From the NCBI RefSeq assembly GCF_001735715.1, contig NZ_CP017259.1:865501-929500 (forward strand): a DNA stretch of 64,000 nucleotides, read 5' to 3'. Positions within the stretch are counted from its first letter, which is position 1. Each line of letters begins with the position of its first letter. The DNA comes from Formosa sp. Hel3_A1_48 (GTDB lineage Bacteria; Bacteroidota; Bacteroidia; Flavobacteriales; Flavobacteriaceae). The notes beneath the pieces were generated by a model, which saw nothing but the letters and a program-made list of their open reading frames with translations, searched no databases and was not told where the DNA came from. Below, piece after piece: positions 46,887 to 54,145 of this stretch. A program made the position numbers and the translations under genes.

Positions 46887-47321
46887 AGTTGGTTAGTCAA
46901 ATTAGACGAATCTAATTAGTTTGTTGCTTTTATGCTCTGCTATAACTAGGTAAACAAAACTTCAAAATTGATAGAAGATGCGCTGTTTTGGCTTTAATAT
47001 TTTTAAAACATAAAACAAAAATTCACAACAAAACAAAATTAATTATTTGTGTGCTGATCATAAACATTAACACCACTACAATTTTGATACATTATAATGT
47101 AAAAAAACTAACCGTTTTAAAACTGCTTGTTTATTTAGTTGTGCTTATAATTTAAGAATATTAATTAAACATTTATACAGTCTAATTAATGTTCAAAAAA
47201 AATAAACCCGAGCTACTGTATAGCCCTTGTATAGTTTATTTTATATTTTTTAGTTTTTAAAGTTTAAAAAACAAAAATTAATAATTAGCTTTAGGGATAA
47301 ATAACATAAAAATTCAAATTC

Positions 47322-47657
47322 ATGAACAAAACCTATTATGACCCAGCAGACCTAAAAAAATTTAAAAACATCTCCCAATGGAACGAAGAACTCGGCCAAA
47401 AGTTTTTTGACTATTATGGAAAAGTATTTGAAGAAGGTGCACTAAGTGCACGTGAAAAATCCCTTATTGCCTTAGCAGTAGCACATGTTGTGAAATGCCC
47501 ATATTGTATCGATGCCTATACTAAAGACGGTTTAGAGCGCGGAATCACAAAAGAAGAAATGATGGAAGCTGTACATGCAGGTGCTGCTATAGAAAGTGGC
47601 GCAACACTTGTTCACGGGGTGCAAATGATGAATAAGTACAATAAACTTTCTATGTAG
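47322..47657 (+). CDS. AhpD-like (carboxymuconolactone decarboxylase family) protein of the arsenosugar cluster
   Basis: 111 residues, all-alpha AhpD-type fold, with the redox pair CPYC in AHVVKCPYCIDAYTKDGL (about residues 46-63) and the conserved EKSLIALAVA helix before it. It fits the family named arsenosugar biosynthesis-associated peroxidase-like protein (TIGR04169, from memory), which travels with ArsS. In some relatives the first Cys is selenocysteine; here it is Cys. It may supply a thiol redox step. First gene of the operon; arsS starts 2 bp after its stop. Confidence 0.85.
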   Translation: MNKTYYDPADLKKFKNISQWNEELGQKFFDYYGKVFEEGALSAREKSLIALAVAHVVKCPYCIDAYTKDGLERGITKEEMMEAVHAGAAIESGATLVHGVQMMNKYNKLSM

Positions 47658-47659
47658 AT

Positions 47660-48718
47660 ATGTTGAAAAAATCGTTGAAACAGCGGCAAAACGAACTGGC
47701 AAATACAGAACGACAGTTGGAAATTTTATCCAATGGAATCTTTGACAACAACGAACTACCAACATTTGTTGAATCCCTAAAAACTGTAAATGAATTTCCT
47801 CTGCAGCCCAATACCATTGAAATTTTACAAATCAACCTAGGCTATATGTGCAACCAGGTCTGTGCGCATTGTCATGTTGATGCCGGACCGGATCGAAAAG
47901 AAATCATGTCCAAAGCCACCATGATGCAATGTCTAGATGTACTGAAAAAATCGAATGTACACACCTTAGACCTTACTGGAGGTGCACCTGAAATGAATCC
48001 AAATTTTAGATGGTTCGTTGAAGAAGCTAGTAAAATAGGAGTGAACGACTTTATTGTGCGCTCAAACCTAACCATCATTATGGCCAATAAAAATTATAAC
48101 GATTTACCAGCATTTTTTAAAAAACACAATATTCACGTGGTCTCATCTATGCCGCACTGGACCAAAGACAAAACAGATAAGCAAAGGGGGGATGGTGTTT
48201 TCAACAAATCTATTGAAGCCTTAAAAAAACTCAATAGTGCTGGTTATGGTCAAAGCGATTCGAAACTAAAATTAGACCTTGTCTACAACCCATCGGGCGC
48301 ATTTTTACCTGCAGATCAGAAAAGCTTGGAGCTTGAGTTTAAAAAAGAACTTCAAGACGAATTTGGCATAAAATTCAATACCCTTTTTGCGATTACAAAT
48401 TTGCCTATTAGCCGCTTCTTAGATTACCTTTTGGCGTCAGAGAATTATGAAGACTACATGCATACACTAGTAGAGGCCTTCAACCCCAGTGCTGTACAAA
48501 ATGTGATGTGCAAAAATACAATATCTGTAAGCTGGGATGGGTATTTGTATGATTGTGACTTTAATCAGATGCTAAATTTGAAACTTAAGGGGGCTGTAGT
48601 GCATATTAAAGATTTTGATGAGGCCCTGTTGAATAAACGCAATATTCAAATTTCGCAACACTGCTACGGCTGTACTGCAGGAGCTGGAAGTAGTTGCCAA
48701 GGCAGTGTGACTAATTAA
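47660..48718 (+). CDS. arsS: Arsenosugar biosynthesis radical SAM protein ArsS
   Basis: 352 residues. The radical SAM cluster motif is CNQVCAHC (C64, C68, C71), followed by the LTGGAPEMNPNFRWFVEEA segment. The C-terminal family hallmark CYGCTAGAGSSCQG carries C335, C338 and C346. It belongs to the TIGR04167 group (from memory). ArsS is known to transfer the 5'-deoxyadenosyl group to dimethylarsenite, giving 5'-deoxy-5'-dimethylarsinoyl-adenosine. arsM lies five genes downstream; the pair is the core of the pathway. Confidence 0.93.
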   Translation: MLKKSLKQRQNELANTERQLEILSNGIFDNNELPTFVESLKTVNEFPLQPNTIEILQINLGYMCNQVCAHCHVDAGPDRKEIMSKATMMQCLDVLKKSNVHTLDLTGGAPEMNPNFRWFVEEASKIGVNDFIVRSNLTIIMANKNYNDLPAFFKKHNIHVVSSMPHWTKDKTDKQRGDGVFNKSIEALKKLNSAGYGQSDSKLKLDLVYNPSGAFLPADQKSLELEFKKELQDEFGIKFNTLFAITNLPISRFLDYLLASENYEDYMHTLVEAFNPSAVQNVMCKNTISVSWDGYLYDCDFNQMLNLKLKGAVVHIKDFDEALLNKRNIQISQHCYGCTAGAGSSCQGSVTN

Positions 48719-48719
48719 A

Positions 48720-49214
48720 ATGAAAATGAAAATCCTAATTTTATTCTTTATGACATTAAGCTGGAGTACTTATGGACAAAAAAGCATTGATGAACTCATG
48801 GCTGGTTACAACTTTAAAGCCCCGTTTATCTCTGCCAAATCCTTGTACAAAGTTCAAACGACTAGCGTAGTTTTGGATGCAAGGGAAAAACAGGAGTACC
48901 AAGTAAGCAAAATTGAAAATGCATTGCATATTGGATATAAGAATTTTGATTTAAACGAGCTGAGGGATCTAATATCAGATAAAAACACAACCCTAATTGT
49001 ATATTGCTCTGTTGGGGTTCGATCAGGAAAAATAGCAGAACAACTAATCGCATACGGCTACACTTCAGTATATAACTTATATGGTGGTATTTTCGACTGG
49101 GTAAACAAAGGGTATCCAGTCTATGACGATAATAAAAAGACAACAGAAAAAGTGCATGTCTTTTCAAAAAAATGGGGTGTATACCTCTCGAAAGGAAAAA
49201 AAGTTTATGAGTAA
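48720..49214 (+). CDS. Exported rhodanese-like domain protein
   Basis: 164 residues with a signal peptide (LILFFMTLSWSTYGQ, cleavage near residue 20) and one rhodanese domain (about 35-140). The active-site loop is YCSVGVRSGKIA with Cys near residue 99, preceded by VVLDAREKQEYQVSKIENA. It is predicted periplasmic, unlike ArsS and ArsM. It could handle sulfur for thio-arsenicals, but this is a guess from the operon. Starts 1 bp after the arsS stop and overlaps the next gene. Confidence 0.85.
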   Translation: MKMKILILFFMTLSWSTYGQKSIDELMAGYNFKAPFISAKSLYKVQTTSVVLDAREKQEYQVSKIENALHIGYKNFDLNELRDLISDKNTTLIVYCSVGVRSGKIAEQLIAYGYTSVYNLYGGIFDWVNKGYPVYDDNKKTTEKVHVFSKKWGVYLSKGKKVYE

Positions 49215-49818
49215 TCAACTGATTATTATATTTGTACGCAATCCAGAGTTGGGACGCGTAAAAACGCGATTAGCCAAAGCTATTGGCGATGAAGCAGCAC
49301 TCGAGACTTATAAAATCTTAACAAAACACACCGCAAAAATTGCCGCAAAAAGCACAGCAGACAAAATTGTATTTTATTCTCAATATGTTGAAGACAAAGA
49401 CCCCTGGACATTACTAGAGTGCAAGAAAAAAAAGCAAGCAGAAGGCGACTTGGGTGATAAAATGTCCGCTGCTTTTGAACAAGCATTCAGCTTGGGTTAC
49501 AAACAGGTAGTCATTGTCGGAAGTGACGTTTACAGTCTAAAAACAGAACACATCACAACTGCTTTTGCTCAACTCTCAAAAAAAGATGTAGTTATTGGAC
49601 CGGCTGAGGACGGAGGGTATTATTTATTGGGCCTAAATTTTATGATTCCAGAACTATTTAAACACAAAAAATGGGGCAGCAGTACGGTTTTAGAAAACAG
49701 TTTAAAGGATTTAAAAAAATTCAACATCAGCTTGCTAGAACCGCTCAACGATATTGATCATTTTGAAGATCTCAAAAAAGAACCTCAACTTCTAAAACAA
49801 TTAAATATTTATGGTTAA
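49207..49818 (+). CDS. TIGR04282-type glycosyltransferase of arsenosugar biosynthesis
   Basis: 203 residues, CofC/MobA-like nucleotidyl- or glycosyltransferase fold (GT-A). Signatures: IIIFVRNPELGRVKTRLAKA at the N-terminus, VIVGSDVYSLKTEHI near the middle and GPAEDGGYYLLGL (about 136-148). ATG at 49207 places the first strand at the N-terminus; an upstream in-frame start at 49123 would lie inside the rhodanese gene and adds unstructured residues, so it is rejected. Its stop region overlaps the phosphorylase start by 8 bp. The sugar donor is unknown. Confidence 0.85.
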   Translation: MSNQLIIIFVRNPELGRVKTRLAKAIGDEAALETYKILTKHTAKIAAKSTADKIVFYSQYVEDKDPWTLLECKKKKQAEGDLGDKMSAAFEQAFSLGYKQVVIVGSDVYSLKTEHITTAFAQLSKKDVVIGPAEDGGYYLLGLNFMIPELFKHKKWGSSTVLENSLKDLKKFNISLLEPLNDIDHFEDLKKEPQLLKQLNIYG

Positions 49819-50623
49819 ACTCATCAACGAAACGGTTACTTACCTAAAAGATAAAGGATTCGAATCTCCTGAAATTGGGATTATACTTGGTACTGGCCTT
49901 GGTCAACTCATCAAGGAGGTCGAGATCATAAGCGAAGTCAGCTACAACCACATTCCTAACTTTCCTACAGCAACAGTAGAATTTCATAAAGGCAAACTCA
50001 TTTTTGGAAAAATTGAAGGCAAAACAACAATCGTGATGCAAGGGCGCTTCCATTTATATGAAGGCTACTCTTTGCAAGATGTTACCTATCCTGTACGCAT
50101 CATGAAAGCACTTGGTGTGGCAAAGCTTTTGGTTTCAAATGCCTCTGGTGCCATCAATCTTAATTTTAAAAAAAGTGAGCTTATGCTCGTTGATGACCAC
50201 ATAAATTTACAAGGGGGCTCTCCCCTAGCCTTCAAAGGTGTTGAACTACTCGGTGAACGCTTTGTTGACATGAGTGCACCTTATGATCAAAAAATGAATG
50301 AGCGCTTAAAATCTATAGCTCAAAAAGAAGGAATTAAGCTGCACAGTGGTGTGTATACTAGTGTCTATGGCCCCCAACTCGAAACACGTGCAGAATACAG
50401 AATGTTGAAACTCATTGGTACGGATGCTGTGGGGATGAGCACAGTTCCCGAAGTCATTGTTGCCAATCATTTAGGCATTAAAGTTGTTGCTGTTTCAGTA
50501 ATTACTGATGAATGCGATCCAAATCATCTCAGGCCAGTAGACATTCAAGATATTATGGATATGGCTGCTTTGGCTGAGCCCAAAATGATTATTTTATTTA
50601 AAGAACTAATTAAAACACTCTAA
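49811..50623 (+). CDS. Purine nucleoside phosphorylase (trimeric type) inside the arsenosugar operon
   Basis: 270 residues. Trimeric PNP/MTAP family: phosphate loop GIILGTGLGQL, MQGRFHLYEGYSLQ, NASGAINLNFKKSEL, and the base-site segment YGPQLETRAEYRMLKLIGTD followed by VGMSTVPEVIVANHLG. The purine-contact loop reads VITDECDPNHL, with Asp where inosine/guanosine enzymes such as human PNP have Asn. Adenosine-type (MTAP) enzymes also use Asp here. Reaction: nucleoside plus phosphate gives base plus ribose-1-phosphate. Tight packing (8-bp overlap upstream, none downstream to arsM) suggests it acts on the arsenic-bearing adenosine made by ArsS (inference). Confidence 0.88.
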   Translation: MVKLINETVTYLKDKGFESPEIGIILGTGLGQLIKEVEIISEVSYNHIPNFPTATVEFHKGKLIFGKIEGKTTIVMQGRFHLYEGYSLQDVTYPVRIMKALGVAKLLVSNASGAINLNFKKSELMLVDDHINLQGGSPLAFKGVELLGERFVDMSAPYDQKMNERLKSIAQKEGIKLHSGVYTSVYGPQLETRAEYRMLKLIGTDAVGMSTVPEVIVANHLGIKVVAVSVITDECDPNHLRPVDIQDIMDMAALAEPKMIILFKELIKTL

Positions 50624-51592
50624 ATGAGCTACTTAGAAACTACACACAATGTTTATAAAGCCGCAGCACTGAAGCCAGATGTTGGCCTGTGTTGTACAAC
50701 CAATCCGATTTGGGAATTACCGGGTCTGAAGATTCCCAAAATCATGCAAGAAATGAACTATGGCTGTGGAAGTACAGTTCATGCGCGGGATTTGACCAAT
50801 AACCCAAAAATTTTGTACGTTGGTGTGGGTGGAGGTATGGAACTTTTGCAGTTTGCTTATTTCAGTAGGCAAAAAAATGGCGTTATTGGCGTTGATGTTG
50901 TTGATGAAATGCTTGAAGCCTCGGCACAAAACTTCACTGAAGCAGAAGCCCTCAATCCATGGTTTAAAAAAGATTTTGTGCGCCTTGAAAAAGGAAATGC
51001 ACTAGAACTTCCCGTGGACAGTAACAGTATTGATGTTGCGGCGCAAAACTGTCTGTTCAATATCTTTAAAACTGAAGAATTGAAAAAAGCGATTGCAGAA
51101 ATGTTTCGGGTTCTTAAACCTCATGGCCGCTTGGTCATGAGCGATCCAACCTGCGAACAACCCATGAGCGATGAACTTCGCGAAAACGAACAACTACGTG
51201 CATTATGCCTAAGTGGTAGTATTCCCATTAATGATTATGTACGCATGCTCACCGACGCAGGGTTTGGTACAATTGAAATAAGAGCACGAAAACCCTATCG
51301 GATATTAGACCCAAAACACTATAATACCGACGAAATTATTTATATAGAGTCTATTGAAGTTGCAGCTATAAAAGACCCCATGCCTAGCGATGGGCCATGC
51401 GTCTTTACTGGCAAAGCTGCTATTTATTTTGGGAGCGATGATTATTTCGACGATAAAGCAGGTCATATACTCCTCAAAAATCAACCTTTGGCTATTTGTG
51501 ATAAAACTGCTAAAGCGCTCAAAAAATTAAACCAGAAAGATATTTTTATAAGTAAATCAACCTTTCACTACGACGGTGGTGGGTGTTGCTAA
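50624..51592 (+). CDS. arsM: Arsenosugar biosynthesis arsenite methyltransferase ArsM
   Basis: 322 residues. SAM-binding motif ILYVGVGGGMELLQF (about residues 63-77) and IGVDVVDEMLEAS. Candidate arsenic-binding cysteines: C23-C24 (VGLCCTTNP), C48 (NYGCGS), C143 (QNCLFNIF) and C177 (SDPTCEQP). The C-terminus ends YDGGGCC, a signature I associate with the arsenosugar subgroup of ArsM. It methylates As(III) to mono- and dimethylarsenite, the substrate of ArsS. It starts directly after the phosphorylase stop. Confidence 0.93.
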   Translation: MSYLETTHNVYKAAALKPDVGLCCTTNPIWELPGLKIPKIMQEMNYGCGSTVHARDLTNNPKILYVGVGGGMELLQFAYFSRQKNGVIGVDVVDEMLEASAQNFTEAEALNPWFKKDFVRLEKGNALELPVDSNSIDVAAQNCLFNIFKTEELKKAIAEMFRVLKPHGRLVMSDPTCEQPMSDELRENEQLRALCLSGSIPINDYVRMLTDAGFGTIEIRARKPYRILDPKHYNTDEIIYIESIEVAAIKDPMPSDGPCVFTGKAAIYFGSDDYFDDKAGHILLKNQPLAICDKTAKALKKLNQKDIFISKSTFHYDGGGCC

Positions 51593-51601
51593 ATCAGCAA
51601 A

Positions 51602-52300
51602 ATGAAATTTAGTATTGTCTTTTTTATCTACATAAATGTCTTGTTTGGATTTTCACAAAACATAAACCACCAGCAGTGGACTTCTCTGCTCAAGAAACAC
51701 GTTTCTCCAAATGGAGCTGTAGATTATAAAGCCTTTCAAAAAGACCACAAAGCACTTAATGATTATATCAACTTTTTAAGTCTAAATGCCCCTAGTAAAT
51801 TATGGAGTAAAACTGAAATTTTAGCCTATTGGATAAATGCATATAATGCCCTTACAGTACAACTTATCATTGAAGTATATCCGCTGAAAAGCATAAAAAA
51901 CATTTGGCGGCCTTGGTCTAAAAAATTGATTGTGGTTGAGGGCAAAAAACTGTCTTTAGACACAATCGAACATGAAATATTGCGCAAAATGAACGAACCC
52001 CGAATCCACTTTGCAATTGTATGTGCATCAAAATCCTGTCCCAAACTACAAAACAGCGCATTTGAAGCTTCAAATTTAGATCTTGTGCTTGAGAACGCAA
52101 CAAAGGAATTTATGAATGATCAAGAAAAAAACAGCATCAGCAAAAAAGTGGTAAACCTGTCAAAGATTTTTAAATGGTTTGCTGCAGATTTTCCAAAAAA
52201 CAAAGCGTTTATAAAATTCTTAAACCGCTACAGTACAACTAAAATAGATTTGGATGCCAAAATCAATTTTTTAAACTACGACTGGTCCCTAAATGAATAG
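51602..52300 (+). CDS. Exported DUF547 domain protein
   Basis: 232 residues with a signal peptide (FSIVFFIYINVLFGFSQ) and a DUF547 domain over about 45-190: YWINAYNALTVQLIIEVYPL, SLDTIEHEILRKM, and HFAIVCASKSCPKLQNSAFE, which holds the conserved CxxxSCP cysteines. The function of DUF547 is unknown; it frequently accompanies this gene set. Predicted periplasmic. Overlaps the next gene by 8 bp. Confidence 0.83.
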   Translation: MKFSIVFFIYINVLFGFSQNINHQQWTSLLKKHVSPNGAVDYKAFQKDHKALNDYINFLSLNAPSKLWSKTEILAYWINAYNALTVQLIIEVYPLKSIKNIWRPWSKKLIVVEGKKLSLDTIEHEILRKMNEPRIHFAIVCASKSCPKLQNSAFEASNLDLVLENATKEFMNDQEKNSISKKVVNLSKIFKWFAADFPKNKAFIKFLNRYSTTKIDLDAKINFLNYDWSLNE

Positions 52301-52997
52301 TCTTAGTGTCATAATTCCTGTCTTTAACGAAGCACAAAACATAAAGCGGCTTCTAGATTATTTGATTGAAAATAAACACGATGATGTTCCTACAGAGGTG
52401 ATTGTCGTAGATGGCGGCAGCAGGGATGGATCTGTAGAGATTGTATCCGAAATTGCTTCAAAAAACAAAGACATACACATTTTAAAGTCCGAAAAAGGCC
52501 GTGCTAAGCAAATGAATATGGGGGCAAAAAAAGCAAAATACAAGATTTTATATTTTCTTCACGCCGATACCTTTCCGCCCAAAAATTACAATAAAATTAT
52601 AAGCAAACACATTGGAAATGGAGCAAGTTCAGGGTGTTTTAAAATGAAATTTGATTCCCAGCATTGGTGGCTTGTATTTTCTGGATGGCTCACACATTTT
52701 AATTTAAAAATTTGCCGTGGAGGTGACCAAAGTCTATTTGTAACTAAGGAAGTGTTTAATCAACTCAATGGTTATGACGAAAGCTATCTAATTTATGAAG
52801 ACAATGATTTTATAGCTAAGTTATACAAACATCATAAGTTTATTGTTTTGCCGCATTGGGTAACAAGCTCTGCCCGGCGGTACAAATCCAACGGGGTATG
52901 GCAACTCCAATATCACTTTTTAATAATCCACCTGAAATGGTATTTTGGCGCATCAGCAAAACAACTTGAAAACTATTATATCAAACATATTAAGTAA
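52293..52997 (+). CDS. TIGR04283-type family 2 glycosyltransferase of arsenosugar biosynthesis
   Basis: 234 residues, GT-A fold. SVIIPVFNEAQNIKRLLDYL at the N-terminus, VIVVDGGSRDGSVEI nucleotide site, KGRAKQMNMGAKKA, and the DxD-type FLHADTFPP metal site (about residues 89-97). CRGGDQSLFVTKEVFNQLNG and YEDNDFIAKLYKH form the acceptor/catalytic part. It fits the MftF-like TIGR04283 group (from memory), the second transferase that accompanies ArsS/ArsM. It could glycosylate the dimethylarsinoyl-riboside (inference). Confidence 0.87.
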   Translation: MNSLSVIIPVFNEAQNIKRLLDYLIENKHDDVPTEVIVVDGGSRDGSVEIVSEIASKNKDIHILKSEKGRAKQMNMGAKKAKYKILYFLHADTFPPKNYNKIISKHIGNGASSGCFKMKFDSQHWWLVFSGWLTHFNLKICRGGDQSLFVTKEVFNQLNGYDESYLIYEDNDFIAKLYKHHKFIVLPHWVTSSARRYKSNGVWQLQYHFLIIHLKWYFGASAKQLENYYIKHIK

Positions 52998-53021
52998 CTT
53001 TAACGTTTGAAACTACAAATT

Positions 53022-53447
53022 ATGACCCAAAAAAAAGACCCTAACCTTATTAAATGGGGTGTCAAATACTCCATAAGTGCTGCACTAGCAGGTATTTTAT
53101 GCTGTGTAGCTCCCGCTGTTCTATTTATGTTTGGCCTTATGGGTGGCGTTTATGCCATTTCATTTGCTGATTTTTTTTATGAAGAAGATGGAAGTTCTGG
53201 TACTGGAGCCTGGATTTTAAAAATCTTAGCCCTATGCATTGGAATTTATGGTGTATACAAATTCAGAAAAAAACAAAACCAGTGTTCTATTGATCCTAAA
53301 CGCAAGAAGAAAAACCTAATATTACTAAGCATTATTATTTTAATTCTCGGAATTGGCCTCTTTTTGAGTTTAGAAAAATGGTCAGCTTGGTATTTTGACG
53401 AATACATTGTGCCTGCACAACAAAAAGAATTGAACATAAAAAACTAA
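53022..53447 (+). CDS. Small MerT-like membrane protein
   Basis: 141 residues from ATG 53022 (a TTG at 53007 adds five residues and is less likely). Three membrane helices are predicted: about 14-45, 62-78 and 95-115. The first holds the vicinal pair CC in GILCCVAPAVLF, resembling the CC-x-x-P motif of mercuric transporter MerT. The loop after helix 2 is basic with one Cys. It may move arsenic or another thiophilic metal, given the operon; the family match is tentative. Confidence 0.7.
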   Translation: MTQKKDPNLIKWGVKYSISAALAGILCCVAPAVLFMFGLMGGVYAISFADFFYEEDGSSGTGAWILKILALCIGIYGVYKFRKKQNQCSIDPKRKKKNLILLSIIILILGIGLFLSLEKWSAWYFDEYIVPAQQKELNIKN

Positions 53448-53452
53448 AGACT

Positions 53453-54145
53453 TTGAATCCCAAAATTAGAGTCATCATTCCTGCCTATAACGAAGCTAAT
53501 GCGATCAATCATGTGATCAAAGCGATTCCTAAAAGTGTAGCTGAAATTGTAGTTGTGGACAATGGATCAGAAGACCTGACATCAGAAACGGCACGAAAAG
53601 CTGGAGCAACAGTACTGTTTGAACCCAATAAAGGATATGGGAATAGTTGTCTCAAAGGGTTGGAATATATTGAAAAATTAAAAGCACAAACAGATATTAT
53701 TGTTTTTCTGGATGGCGACTACAGCGACTACCCCGAAGAACTTGATCAGCTCGTGGCGCCTATTGTAAAGGATAATATCGATTTTGTATTGGGGTCAAGA
53801 GTGCCTTCGCTCCGGGAAGCTGGTGCGATGCAACCACAACAAATCTTTGGAAACTGGTTAGCAACAATTTTAATGAGGCTGTTATTTAATGCCAAATTTA
53901 CGGACCTTGGCCCCTTTAGAGCAGTCAAATATTCAGTGCTTAAATCTCTAAAGATGAAGGATAAAACATACGGTTGGACAGTTGAAATGCAACTCAAAAT
54001 ACTTAAAAATAGGTGTAGTTACCTAGAAATTCCTGTGCATTACAGAAATAGAATTGGTGTTTCTAAAGTGTCTGGTACTTTAAAAGGTAGTATATTTGCA
54101 GGGATTAAAATCCTAACATGGATTTTTAAATACAGTTTCAAGTAA
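53453..54145 (+). CDS. Family 2 glycosyltransferase, dolichyl-phosphate-mannose-synthase-like
   Basis: 230 residues. RVIIPAYNEANAINHVIKAI, IVVVDNGSEDLTSETARKAG, and DIIVFLDGDYSDYPEEL with the DGD metal site (about residue 88). The protein has no C-terminal membrane anchor, so it is a soluble or peripheral polyprenyl-phosphate glycosyltransferase. The start is TTG; no ATG fits. Last base shared with the next gene's ATG (overlap 1 bp). It could make a lipid-linked sugar donor for the GT-C protein two genes later (inference). Confidence 0.85.
   Translation: MNPKIRVIIPAYNEANAINHVIKAIPKSVAEIVVVDNGSEDLTSETARKAGATVLFEPNKGYGNSCLKGLEYIEKLKAQTDIIVFLDGDYSDYPEELDQLVAPIVKDNIDFVLGSRVPSLREAGAMQPQQIFGNWLATILMRLLFNAKFTDLGPFRAVKYSVLKSLKMKDKTYGWTVEMQLKILKNRCSYLEIPVHYRNRIGVSKVSGTLKGSIFAGIKILTWIFKYSFK

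Larger units (their letters stand above)
46236..47321. other. 1,086-bp AT-rich intergenic region
   Basis: No intact gene. It contains a -7 box and the third ACTTCGTTTT motif for the minus-strand gene, a possible gene fragment with a terminator-like hairpin (46743-46886), and a long very AT-rich leader before the arsenosugar operon. A near-consensus TAGCTTTA at 47286-47293 could be the -7 box of that operon. Confidence 0.6.

Noticed and set aside
49123-49206. Upstream start of the TIGR04282 transferase
   Set aside because: It is inside the rhodanese gene and adds residues without structure; ATG 49207 gives the family N-terminus.
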